NCBI GenBank assembly: GCA_044448905.1
Contig: JBIOHJ010000054.1
Span: forward strand, 1-20,830
Source: JBIOHJ01 sp044448905
Lineage (GTDB): Bacteria; Bacteroidota; Bacteroidia; AKYH767-A; OLB10
Reading direction: 5' to 3'
DNA length: 20,830 nt
The translations under genes were made by a program, and so were the position numbers. Positions 1 to 6,612 of this stretch are shown here, piece after piece. Position 1 is the stretch's first letter. The number at the start of each line of letters is the position of its first letter. The notes beneath the pieces are model-generated. The model ran no database searches. It had not been told where the DNA came from and saw only the letters and a program-made list of their open reading frames with translations.

Positions 1-2
1 GA

Positions 3-1607
3 ATTATTTTTCTTTTTTTCTCCCTCCCCCTCGGGGAGGGTTGGGGTGGGGCTTATGCCCAAACCGCCCCGGCAATTGAGTGGCAGAATACGATTGGGGG
101 GAATAATGAGGATTGGTTTTATTCCATTCAGCAAACTGCTGATGGTGGATATATTTTGGGAGGTTACTCCGCTTCAAACATTTCAGGCGATAAAACAGAA
201 AATAGCAATGGGGTACTTGATTATTGGATTGTGAAAATTGATTCACTTGGAAACATTCAGTGGCAAAATACTATCGGGGGAAGCAGTAATGATCGTCTTT
301 ATTCCATTCAGCAAACAGCGGATGGCGGATATATTCTAGGTGGTTATTCTAACTCCAATATTTCAGGCGATAAAACAGAAAATAGTAATGGAGGTGCAGA
401 TTACTGGATTGTAAAAACGGATGCAACGGGAAACATTCAATGGCAAAATACCATTGGAGGAAGCGGCACGGATGATTTTCGTTCCATACAACAAACTTCC
501 GATGGCGGATATATTCTGGGTGGTTATTCTAACTCCAATATTTCAGGCGATAAAACCGAAAACAGCATTGGGTTTTATGATTACTGGATTGTAAAAACTG
601 ATGCATTAGGAAATATCCAATGGCAGAATACCATCGGAGGAAATAATGGTGACCTGCTTAATTCCATCCAACAGACCAGTGATGGAGGATATATTCTTGG
701 CGGATTTTCCAGTTCAAACATTTCAGGCGATAAAGCAGAAAACTGCATCGGACAAGAAGATTACTGGCTGATAAAAACCGATTCGTTTGGCAGCATTCAG
801 TGGCAGAATACCATTGGTGGGACCAATAAAGATTTTCTTCGTTCCATTCACCAAACTACTGATGGAGGATATATTCTCGGAGGATCATCATATTCTAACA
901 TTTCAGGTGATAAAATAGAGAACAGTAATGGAGACTATGATTATTGGATAGTAAAAACCGATGTATTGGGAAACATCCAGTGGCAGAATACTATTGGCGG
1001 AAGCAATGTTGATGAGCTTCATTCCTTGCAGCAAACTTCTGATGGAGGGTTTGTTTTAGGAGGATATTCCTCATCAAACATTTCAGGAGATAAAGCTGAG
1101 AACACCAGTGGAGTTAATGATTACTGGATTGTAAAAACTGATGCATTAGGAAATATCCAATGGCAGAATACCATCGGGGGAAACGCTCTTGATAATCTCT
1201 TTTCCTTACAGCAAACTGCAGATGGCGGGTATATACTTGGAGGACATTCCGACTCAAACATTTCAGGTGACAAATCAGAAAACTGTTTTGGATATTTTGA
1301 TTATTGGATCATCAAACTCTTCCCTGATACCATTACCGGTATTTTAAATTTTGAAATTCCAAATTCCAATTTTCAAATAAAACCCAATCCTCTCGCCACC
1401 CAATCCACCCTCACCTTCAGCAACCCGCGAAAAGAAAAATTTGTTTTTACACTTTATGATATTACCGGCCGCATAATGGAATCCGTTAGTACCGTAAATG
1501 ATAAAATTATTTTAGAAAAAGGAAACAAACAGCCGGGAGTTTATTTTTTCAGCCTGCAAAATACCGGCACAGGAGAACTGTTTAACGGGAAAATTATTGT
1601 TCAATAG
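3..1607 (+). CDS. Secreted T9SS protein, seven 60-residue repeats (5' end missing)
   Basis: The frame is open from the left edge (534 residues visible), so the true start lies outside the window. A start at 156 would be a TTG inside repeat 1 and is not the real one. The visible N-terminus is a hydrophobic stretch (IIFFLFFSL), then PLGEGWGG, then AYA|Q, so it reads as the end of a Sec signal peptide. Next come seven repeats of exactly 60 residues with consensus I-Q-W-Q-N-T-I-G-G … DGGYILGGYS … SNISGDK … DYWIVKTD. Seven units of this size suggest a seven-bladed beta-propeller (inference). The last ~75 residues (PNPLATQSTLTF … LYDITGRI … PGVYFF … GKIIVQ) are a T9SS type A sorting domain, cleaved when cargo is attached or released at the cell surface. 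The ligand or function is unknown. No enzymatic motif is seen. Confidence 0.88.
   Translation: MIFLFFSLPLGEGWGGAYAQTAPAIEWQNTIGGNNEDWFYSIQQTADGGYILGGYSASNISGDKTENSNGVLDYWIVKIDSLGNIQWQNTIGGSSNDRLYSIQQTADGGYILGGYSNSNISGDKTENSNGGADYWIVKTDATGNIQWQNTIGGSGTDDFRSIQQTSDGGYILGGYSNSNISGDKTENSIGFYDYWIVKTDALGNIQWQNTIGGNNGDLLNSIQQTSDGGYILGGFSSSNISGDKAENCIGQEDYWLIKTDSFGSIQWQNTIGGTNKDFLRSIHQTTDGGYILGGSSYSNISGDKIENSNGDYDYWIVKTDVLGNIQWQNTIGGSNVDELHSLQQTSDGGFVLGGYSSSNISGDKAENTSGVNDYWIVKTDALGNIQWQNTIGGNALDNLFSLQQTADGGYILGGHSDSNISGDKSENCFGYFDYWIIKLFPDTITGILNFEIPNSNFQIKPNPLATQSTLTFSNPRKEKFVFTLYDITGRIMESVSTVNDKIILEKGNKQPGVYFFSLQNTGTGELFNGKIIVQ
22..51 (+). repeat. G-rich palindromic repeat inside a signal-peptide coding region; G-quadruplex motif
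   Basis: An 8-bp perfect stem, CCCTCCCC (22-29) with GGGGAGGG (33-40), has a 3-nt loop and is followed by two more G-runs at 43-46 and 48-51. The four G-runs are separated by 1, 2 and 1 bases, which fits a tight G-quadruplex on the plus strand. It is much more G-rich than its surroundings. I recall very similar strings as dispersed intergenic repeats in other Bacteroidota (not checked). Here it lies in frame and encodes about nine residues (PLGEGWGG) between the hydrophobic core and the AYA|Q cleavage site of the first gene. Confidence 0.7.
75..1334 (+). repeat. Seven in-frame 180-bp tandem repeats
   Basis: The Trp codon of the I-x-W-Q-N-T-I-G-G motif falls at 81, 261, 441, 621, 801, 981 and 1161, exactly 180 bases apart with no insertion or deletion. 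Units differ mainly in the short segment after IGG and in the segment between GDK and DYW. The block from 577 to 637 is identical to 1117-1177 (61 bases), although other units differ at synonymous positions. That suggests recent duplication or gene conversion over a distance of three units. Confidence 0.93.
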
Positions 1608-1626
1608 GTTGGAAAAAGCACGAAGC

Positions 1627-1713
1627 ACTAATGACTAAACACTAAACACTAAACACTAAACTTTAAATTTTAAACTTTAGTCATTAGATATTATTTAGTG
1701 TTTAGAATTTAGT
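1627..1713. repeat. Palindrome of reiterated ACTAAAC words
   Basis: CTAATGACTAAA at 1628-1639 is an exact inverted repeat of TTTAGTCATTAG at 1676-1687. Between them ACTAAAC is iterated about four times. Outside the right arm TTTAGTGTTTAG runs back in the opposite sense. It lies just after the stop of the T9SS gene and could form a long AT-rich hairpin in its mRNA. Confidence 0.8.
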
Positions 1714-1738
1714 ACTTTTTTTGTGGCAGATTACCCAT

Positions 1739-1813
1739 CTCTGCGAACTCTGCGCCTCCGCGAGATTTTTTTTAAATCCGTTTTTATCTGTCGCATCCGT
1801 GTCATCCGTGTTC
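1739..1813. repeat. Reiterated TCTGCG and ATCCGTG words
   Basis: Two adjacent word-repeat blocks. In 1739-1764, CTCTGCG/ACTCTGCG/CTCCGCG variants follow one another. In 1775-1813, ATCCGTtt, ATCtGTcg, ATCCGTGtc and ATCCGTGtt follow one another. They are distinct in base composition from the AT-rich flanks. I recall comparable strings as dispersed intergenic repeats elsewhere in bacteria but know no formal family name. Confidence 0.6.
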
Positions 1814-1952
1814 CATCTTCTCAAAATATATTTTTATAAATATAAAATAAAATGCTCCTAAATACGTTCATGCAAGATTACACATCAAAACTTCACATAT
1901 CACCGTAAAATAAAGTTGATATTAGCATCCTTAAACGACACTCGAAAAGAAA

Positions 1953-2498
1953 ATGTATATAAAAACCAAAACGATTCTTTCTTTTTTCATCATGTGTGTA
2001 TGTATCACGCTATTCAATCCCGCTTCAGCGCAACGGAGGCAAAGGCCAGCGGTGGGATATGGCGGAGGCATTATTTACAATTTCGCAACCGAAGGTTTTG
2101 GTTTGGATTTGCGTGTAAAAATTCCCGTTGCCGGAAACTTATCAGCCGTTCCCGAATTTTCTTACTTCCCATCGTTTAACAATTATCATGAATATTATGC
2201 CGGTGCTGCACTGCATTATGAATTGCTCACATTATTCAACAGCTATAATTTATATGTGGCCGGAGGCGGATATTATAACAGCTGGCTCAATGCCGATGAA
2301 TTTGTACCGGGTGAGAAAAAACAAAATAATTTTGTACCTGAAGCAGGCGGTGGGCTTGTCCGCAATTATGGCTGCCTGCGCCCGTTTATTGAAGACCGTT
2401 ATGATTTTAAATGGAAAGAAAATAGTTTAAGAATAGGAATTTACTGGTACCCACGCTCGTGCGGACAAAATGAAAAATGCCCGCCAGCAATTGAATAG
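1953..2498 (+). CDS. Small secreted, probably outer-membrane beta-barrel protein
   Basis: 181 residues. The N-terminus MYIKTKTILSFFIMC… is a Sec signal peptide with likely cleavage at ASA|Q (residue 26/27). The mature part has alternating aromatic and glycine-rich segments (GYGGGIIYNF, LYVAGGGYYNSW, AGGGLVRNYG, SLRIGIYWYP), as in small Bacteroidota outer-membrane beta-barrels. No catalytic motif is visible. Near its C-terminus is a short Cys-containing tail (SCGQNEKCPP) that could form one disulfide. It lies 345 bases after the T9SS gene and 66 bases before a lipoprotein gene on the same strand. The function is unknown, and the barrel assignment rests on composition only. Confidence 0.75.
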   Translation: MYIKTKTILSFFIMCVCITLFNPASAQRRQRPAVGYGGGIIYNFATEGFGLDLRVKIPVAGNLSAVPEFSYFPSFNNYHEYYAGAALHYELLTLFNSYNLYVAGGGYYNSWLNADEFVPGEKKQNNFVPEAGGGLVRNYGCLRPFIEDRYDFKWKENSLRIGIYWYPRSCGQNEKCPPAIE

Positions 2499-2501
2499 AG
2501 A

Positions 2502-2555
2502 GTTGGCAGGTGGCAATTGGCAGTAAACAATAAAATAACTCAACAATTTAACAAT
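2502..2555. repeat. Short reiterated words (TTGGCAG, then CAACAATTTAACAAT)
   Basis: GTTGGCAG, GTGGCAA and TTGGCAG follow one another at 2502-2523. After a few bases, AACTCAACAATTTAACAAT follows at 2537-2555. The element fills almost the whole 66-base gap between two genes on the same strand and is the degenerate-tandem type seen in other gaps of this window. It could instead be ordinary AT-rich drift. Confidence 0.4.
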
Positions 2556-2564
2556 ATCCCTAAA

Positions 2565-3452
2565 ATGAAAACTAAAAGATATCTTCAGCTAACGTCATGC
2601 AGCTGTATAATTATCGTTGCCATGTTCAGCGCATGTAAAAAAGACAGGGTATTATCGGACGACTACCAAAGCATGGATTCGTTTTACAACCAGTACAAGG
2701 AAGCCGAGCAGGAATATATTATTGACTCAACCGGCACCTGCCCGCTTATTTGCAAAAAAGAAACAAAAATTTGTGTGACTGCCGATATGTTTCAGTTTAC
2801 GGGTGGCGGTGGAATTACTTACCCGTTTACACTGAAAGTTGTTGAGTTGTATTCCATAAAAGATATGCTCCTGTGGCGCGCGCCCGCTGTTGCCGCAGGA
2901 AATATTTTAGAAACAAGTGCCGGGATTCGTGCCCGCACATTTAAAAACAGTTCCGAACTGGGGTTAATCTCAGGCAAAACCTATAACATGGAGATGGATA
3001 CCATGAGTACATTGCTAACCAACATGCAGATGTATTTTGGCTCGGATGTAAATGGCATCATTGACTGGACAAGCAGCGGTTCATCGGCACCGCCTAATGC
3101 ATATTTTTATACTTTGAATCCTGCGAGTATGGGGTGGGTTAGCAGCGCGCGCGCGCATACATCAACAGCGCAAGGCACAACCATTACTATTACAGCAACC
3201 GGAACAAACACACAGAATATTGAAGTGTATTTAGTTTTTACAGGCTTTAAAGGGCTGATGAAAGTAAACAACCTGGTTTCGGGTTCAGTTCCTATTGGCG
3301 AGCAGGTAACGCTTTTTGCAATGGCAAAAAATCAAAACAATGATTATGTGCTGGACCAGCAAGCTTTTACCGTTGCCGCCAATCAGCAAATAACTCTCAA
3401 TATGCAGGTGGTTAGTGAAGCAAGTCTTTTGAGCGCTTTGGCGGGGCTATAG
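2565..3452 (+). CDS. Hypothetical lipoprotein
   Basis: The ATG at 2565 is chosen over an upstream in-frame TTG (2517) because it gives a proper lipoprotein signal: MKTKRYLQ…IIIVAMFSAC with Cys24 as the lipidated residue. The mature protein is about 272 residues, exported and membrane-anchored. A Cys-rich patch (CPLICKKETKIC) follows about 50 residues after the lipid site. The middle contains TYPFTLKVVELYSIKDMLLW, and the C-terminal half looks like beta-sandwich sequence rich in Thr, Ser and Asn. No known domain is recognised. It ends one base before the stop codon of the convergent acetyltransferase gene, so no separate terminator fits between them. Confidence 0.8.
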   Translation: MKTKRYLQLTSCSCIIIVAMFSACKKDRVLSDDYQSMDSFYNQYKEAEQEYIIDSTGTCPLICKKETKICVTADMFQFTGGGGITYPFTLKVVELYSIKDMLLWRAPAVAAGNILETSAGIRARTFKNSSELGLISGKTYNMEMDTMSTLLTNMQMYFGSDVNGIIDWTSSGSSAPPNAYFYTLNPASMGWVSSARAHTSTAQGTTITITATGTNTQNIEVYLVFTGFKGLMKVNNLVSGSVPIGEQVTLFAMAKNQNNDYVLDQQAFTVAANQQITLNMQVVSEASLLSALAGL

Positions 3453-3453
3453 C

Positions 3454-3945
3454 TTACCTGACTTTTATTCCATAATATAAATGTCCTGAAAGCTTGCCGT
3501 CAAAGTCAGCCACACCGGGCATGAATCCCCATTTTTCAAATCCGCATTTTTCCAAAAGCTTTATGCTGCCTGTATTATGCTCGAGAAGAATTGCAAACAG
3601 GTTTTTAAAATTATATGACGGAGCTTTATCCATTGCAAAGCTCAGCAGCGAGGTTCCGATTTTTTTTCTTTGATGGTCTTTATGAACATAATAGCTTACC
3701 TCTGCTGTGTACCGTAAAGCCATTCGCCCGGGACGGTAAGGACTAAAAGACAACCAGCCAGTAACTGCATCATTCATAACAGCTACAAAAACCGGGTACT
3801 TCTCCCGCTCATGCTGTTTAAACCATTGCAGGGTGCTTTCAAAATCAACAGGAGAAATATCAGCAGTTAATTTTTCATGAACAGCATGGTTATAAATTTC
3901 ATTAATTGCCTTTACATCATTCTTCACAGCTTTTCTGATTTCCAT
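3454..3945 (-). CDS. GNAT-family N-acetyltransferase (phosphinothricin-acetyltransferase-like)
   Basis: 163 residues, the usual size for this subfamily. It transfers acetyl from acetyl-CoA to an amine. The pattern IYNHAV … F … YPVFVA … GWLSFSPYR … YTAEVSYYVHKDHQRKKIGTSLL … NTGSIKLLEKCGFEKWGFMPGVADFDGK follows the bar/pat-like GNAT fold throughout. The acetyl-CoA loop, normally Q/R-x-x-G-x-G/A, reads Q-R-K-K-I-G, with Lys in place of the first Gly. The real substrate is unknown; related proteins act on phosphinothricin, methionine sulfone or other small amines. It is cytoplasmic with no signal. It converges on the lipoprotein gene and diverges from the cytochrome gene. Confidence 0.85.
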   Translation of the reverse strand: MEIRKAVKNDVKAINEIYNHAVHEKLTADISPVDFESTLQWFKQHEREKYPVFVAVMNDAVTGWLSFSPYRPGRMALRYTAEVSYYVHKDHQRKKIGTSLLSFAMDKAPSYNFKNLFAILLEHNTGSIKLLEKCGFEKWGFMPGVADFDGKLSGHLYYGIKVR

Positions 3946-4063
3946 AATATCAAAATAAGTTTACCAGGTTTTCAAAACCACCACCAGAAATTATTACAGG
4001 AATGTGCAGGGTGATTAAAATTTTAAATAATTTTATTGCGCAATTATAAAATACTTCCCTGTG

Positions 4064-5083
4064 ATGAAATCAAAAATAAAAATAAAACTCTTTAGCCCGG
4101 CTTTAATTTTTGGAATTGCATTGTCAATTATCATTATAAGCTGTCGGCAAAATTCAGGAAATAATTCAGAAATAAATAAAGACAGTTCCGATTTAGCAAT
4201 AGCAAAGCAAATTGAAGAGTTGTTTGAACGTGATTGGATTGCTCCCGATACATCATCCATTCCGCAAAATGATTCGGGAAATTTAATCCGTTACGGCAGG
4301 GCGCTGGTCGCAAGCACAGCAGAATATTTCGGACCTCGCGGAAAAGTAAATCACCTTGCCAACGGAATGAATTGCCAGAACTGCCATCCCGATGCAGGAA
4401 CAAAGCTGTATGGAAATAGTTTCAGTGCTGTTTATTCTATTTATCCAAAATTCCGTGCGCGCTCAGGAGCCGTTGAACATCTCGAAAAAAGAATAAACGA
4501 TTGCATGGAGAGGAGTATGAATGGAAAAAAGCTTGACAGCCTGAGCAAAGAAATGCGCGCTATGGTTGCGTACATTAACTGGGTGGGAAAAGATGTAAAG
4601 AAAGGCGTTAATCCCAAAGGTGCATCAGTTGTCGACCTCCCCTATCTTGATCGTGCTTCCGAACCTGAAAAAGGAAAAATTGCCTACCAAAAACATTGTG
4701 TTACCTGTCATGGAATTAACGGTGATGGCAAGCTGAATACCGACAATATCACTTATTTATATCCGCCCTTGTGGGGACCTGACAGTTATAATACAGCTGC
4801 CGGTTTATATCGCTTATCGCGATTTGCCGGATATATCAAATCAAACATGCCGAACCTTACCAGCAGTTATGAAAAACCAACTCTTACGGATGAAGAAGCA
4901 TGGGATATCGCGGCTTATGTAAACAGCATGCCCAGGCCAGACAAAAAATTTAAAAACGACTGGCCCGATATTTCAAAGAAACCCGTTGATCACCCTTTTG
5001 GCCCCTTTGCTGACACTTACAGCGAATGGCAGCATAAGTACGGACCTTTTAAAGAAATAGCCGAAGCATCTAAGAAGAAATAA
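4064..5083 (+). CDS. Diheme c-type cytochrome lipoprotein, TsdA/SoxA-like (thiosulfate dehydrogenase family)
   Basis: The ATG at 4064 is taken as start; a GTG directly before it (4061) is in frame. The N-terminus ends in a lipobox (IIISC, Cys27), so the protein is anchored outside the cytoplasm. Two c-heme sites are present, CQNCH (~104-108) and CVTCH (~212-216). Between them is RINDCMERSMNGKKLDSLSKEM, which matches the TsdA signature region; its Cys (~147) is a candidate axial ligand of heme 1, as in Allochromatium TsdA. Met in SNMPN (~262) is a candidate ligand of heme 2. TsdA enzymes interconvert thiosulfate and tetrathionate. Family membership is from motif memory, and another sulfur-compound cytochrome is possible. 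The two following genes encode exported DsrE-type proteins, which supports a sulfur role. Confidence 0.8.
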   Translation: MKSKIKIKLFSPALIFGIALSIIIISCRQNSGNNSEINKDSSDLAIAKQIEELFERDWIAPDTSSIPQNDSGNLIRYGRALVASTAEYFGPRGKVNHLANGMNCQNCHPDAGTKLYGNSFSAVYSIYPKFRARSGAVEHLEKRINDCMERSMNGKKLDSLSKEMRAMVAYINWVGKDVKKGVNPKGASVVDLPYLDRASEPEKGKIAYQKHCVTCHGINGDGKLNTDNITYLYPPLWGPDSYNTAAGLYRLSRFAGYIKSNMPNLTSSYEKPTLTDEEAWDIAAYVNSMPRPDKKFKNDWPDISKKPVDHPFGPFADTYSEWQHKYGPFKEIAEASKKK

Positions 5084-5085
5084 AT

Positions 5086-5116
5086 TTTGAATTTAAAAAA
5101 AACAATTTTACTTTTG
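5086..5116 (+). promoter_or_regulatory. Bacteroidota-type promoter for the Tat-DsrE gene
   Basis: TTTG (5086-5089), a 19-base spacer and TACTTTTG (5109-5116) match -33 TTTG and -7 TAnnTTTG. Transcription would begin near 5123, about 40 bases before the ATG at 5164. The -33 box begins three bases after the cytochrome stop codon, so the DsrE genes may be transcribed separately from the cytochrome. Confidence 0.6.
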
Positions 5117-5163
5117 ATGTTCATTTTCAATCATCCTATAATTAACCTTAAAAACAAAGTTCT

Positions 5164-5901
5164 ATGACAGAAAACAACTTAAAACAAACTCATCGCAGGG
5201 GATTCCTCGGAATGCTCGCAAGCGGTGCGGCAGCGTTAGGGCTTACAGCGCTTGCTTCTCCATTCCAGTTAAACGCGCAGCAACAGGGTGGTAAAAAACC
5301 GGCACCCGCTGTTCCAAAGAGTGAAGCCGATTTATGGTTCGATAAATTAAAAGGACATCACCGCGCTGTGTTTGATGCTACCCAACCGCATGAAGTTTTT
5401 CCGTTTGCATGGCCAAAAGTTTTTCTTTTAACCAACGAAGCCACCGGCTCGCCTGCATCTGATTGCGGTGTTGTAATTATTCTCCGCCACTCTGCCATTG
5501 GTTATGCCATGCAGGACCACCTTTGGGGGAAGTATGGTTTTGGCGATTTATTTAAGGCAAATGATCATGGTCCCGGTTTCCAGGCTGCCGATGCTGCCAC
5601 TGCAACTAAAACCCGTAACCCGTTCTACAATACTAAACCCGGTGATTTTAAAATACCCGGATTTGGTGCCATTGAAATTGGCATAAAAGATTTGCAGGCA
5701 AGTGGTGTTATGATTTGCGTTTGCGATGCAGCCATGACCGTTTATTCTGCTGCAGTAGCAGGTAAAATGAATTTGAATGCTGCAGATGTAAAGAAGGAAT
5801 GGGTGGCAGGATTGATTCCGGGCATTCAGCCTGTTCCGTCAGGCGTGTGGGCAGCAGGCAGGGCACAGGAGCACAAGTGTGCTTATATTTTTGCCGGATA
5901 A
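5164..5901 (+). CDS. Tat-exported DsrE-like protein
   Basis: 245 residues. The N-terminus carries a twin-arginine signal (HRRGFLG, Arg11-Arg12) with a hydrophobic stretch and probable cleavage around LNA|QQ (38/39), so it is exported folded, possibly with a cofactor. The mature part matches a DsrE-fold pattern: CGVVIILRHSAIGYAM, then GVMICVCDAAM with Cys185 and Cys187, then a C-terminal VPSGVWAAGRAQEHKCAYI. The same order (GV-x-F-x-x-C … VP-x-G … Q … YI) occurs in the next gene. In DsrE/TusD-type proteins the conserved Cys carries persulfide, and Cys187 or Cys185 would be the equivalent here. The partner and reaction are unknown. It has its own promoter, follows the diheme cytochrome by 80 bases and precedes a second DsrE gene by 108 bases. 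Confidence 0.75.
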   Translation: MTENNLKQTHRRGFLGMLASGAAALGLTALASPFQLNAQQQGGKKPAPAVPKSEADLWFDKLKGHHRAVFDATQPHEVFPFAWPKVFLLTNEATGSPASDCGVVIILRHSAIGYAMQDHLWGKYGFGDLFKANDHGPGFQAADAATATKTRNPFYNTKPGDFKIPGFGAIEIGIKDLQASGVMICVCDAAMTVYSAAVAGKMNLNAADVKKEWVAGLIPGIQPVPSGVWAAGRAQEHKCAYIFAG

Positions 5902-5923
5902 TATTTTGCAGAGAGGATTAAAT

Positions 5924-5964
5924 GTATTTAGTCAGCACGTGACCAATTCGTGCTTACTAGATAC
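5924..5964. promoter_or_regulatory. Inverted repeat between the two DsrE genes
   Basis: GTATTTAGTCAGCACG (5924-5939) pairs with CGTGCTTACTAGATAC (5949-5964) over 16 positions with two mismatches and a 9-base loop. Only a weak T-run follows (ATTTTG), so it is not a clear intrinsic terminator. It could be an mRNA hairpin, a partial terminator or an operator for the gene at 6010. Confidence 0.5.
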
Positions 5965-6009
5965 ATTTTGAACAAACAAATTTTTAACATTGATTAAAAA
6001 AATATCATC

Positions 6010-6426
6010 ATGAAAAAAAATATTTTACTCGCATACCTGCTTGCCTTGTCAGGTTATTTTGCGGTCGCACAGAAAGCACCGTATAATGTTGTCTTTGATG
6101 TTACCACAAAAGATACAGTAGTTCACCAGATGGTGATACGCTGGATTAAGGAAATATTAACTACTGCTCCCGAAGCAAATATTGAGGTTGTGTTTTATGC
6201 GAAATCACTCGATATGGTTACTAAGGATAAATCGGTTGTCGCTGACCAGGTGATAAAGTATGCCGGAAATAAAAATGTAAATTTCAAGGTTTGCGAAGTG
6301 GCGATGAAAAATAATAATGTTGAAAGAAACCAACTCCTGGAGGGTGTGGGTACTGTGCCTGATGGCATCTATGAAATTATTTCTCGTCAACATCAGGGAT
6401 GGGGATACATTAAAGCGGCACGATAA
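6010..6426 (+). CDS. Periplasmic DsrE-family protein
   Basis: 138 residues with a Sec signal peptide, MKKNILLAYLLALSGYFAVA|Q (20/21). The mature ~118 residues fit the DsrE/YchN fold: YNVVFDVTT … IEVVFYAKSLDMV … VNFKVCEVAMKNNNV … VPDGIYEIISRQHQGWGYIKA. Cys95 in FKVCE is at the position of the sulfur-carrying Cys of this family. Cytoplasmic relatives relay persulfide sulfur; here the signal peptide places it outside the cytoplasm. Its closest functional neighbour is the Tat-exported DsrE-like gene upstream, with the TsdA-like cytochrome before that. A binding or relay role for sulfane sulfur is inferred, not shown. Confidence 0.82.
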   Translation: MKKNILLAYLLALSGYFAVAQKAPYNVVFDVTTKDTVVHQMVIRWIKEILTTAPEANIEVVFYAKSLDMVTKDKSVVADQVIKYAGNKNVNFKVCEVAMKNNNVERNQLLEGVGTVPDGIYEIISRQHQGWGYIKAAR

Positions 6427-6612
6427 ATTTAACAGGATTCATTTTCTTTAATAGCAGGTAATTTACTTATTGCCGCACTTTCTTTCTTTTATCTTTTAAA
6501 CTTTTCCCTGCATGAAAAGGTGATTTAGCACCAACGGAAATATTGCCATATTTGCCGCCCGTTATTTAGTTTACTGACTACTACTCACTTATTCTTTAAA
6601 TTCAAACCCCAA

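Larger units (their letters stand above)
1608..1952. other. 345-base gene-free stretch filled with repetitive sequence
   Basis: No credible ORF starts or ends in this stretch. It holds, in order, a palindrome of reiterated ACTAAAC words (1627-1713), a G/C-richer segment of reiterated TCTGCG and ATCCGTG words (1739-1813), and an AT-rich tail leading to the gene at 1953. A weak -7-like TAAAGTTG lies at 1911-1918, without a convincing -33 partner. No RNA gene or classical terminator was recognised. Confidence 0.6.

Noticed and set aside
75..1334. Regular repeats with 180-base spacing suggesting a CRISPR-like or satellite array
   Set aside because: The period is in frame, the whole stretch is coding, and identity is spread along the unit, not in short fixed repeats; it is a protein repeat.
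156..1607. Gene start at 156 for the first protein
   Set aside because: Position 156 is a TTG inside repeat 1; the frame is open upstream to the window edge and encodes repeat 1 and a signal peptide end.
3145..3156. (GC)6 run that could adopt Z-DNA
   Set aside because: Only 12 bases inside a coding sequence (SSARAH); too short to claim a function.
4033..4403. Minus-strand open frames opposite the cytochrome start
   Set aside because: No signal, motif or promoter; the plus-strand lipoprotein signal and heme motifs explain the region.
5902..6009. Promoter TACATTTTG (5961-5970) for the second DsrE gene
   Set aside because: One base too long for TAnnTTTG and without a -33 partner; left as unproven.
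6427..6612. Regulatory elements before the M49 peptidase gene
   Set aside because: Only a one-mismatch CATATTTG (6547-6554) without a -33 box; nothing else stands out.
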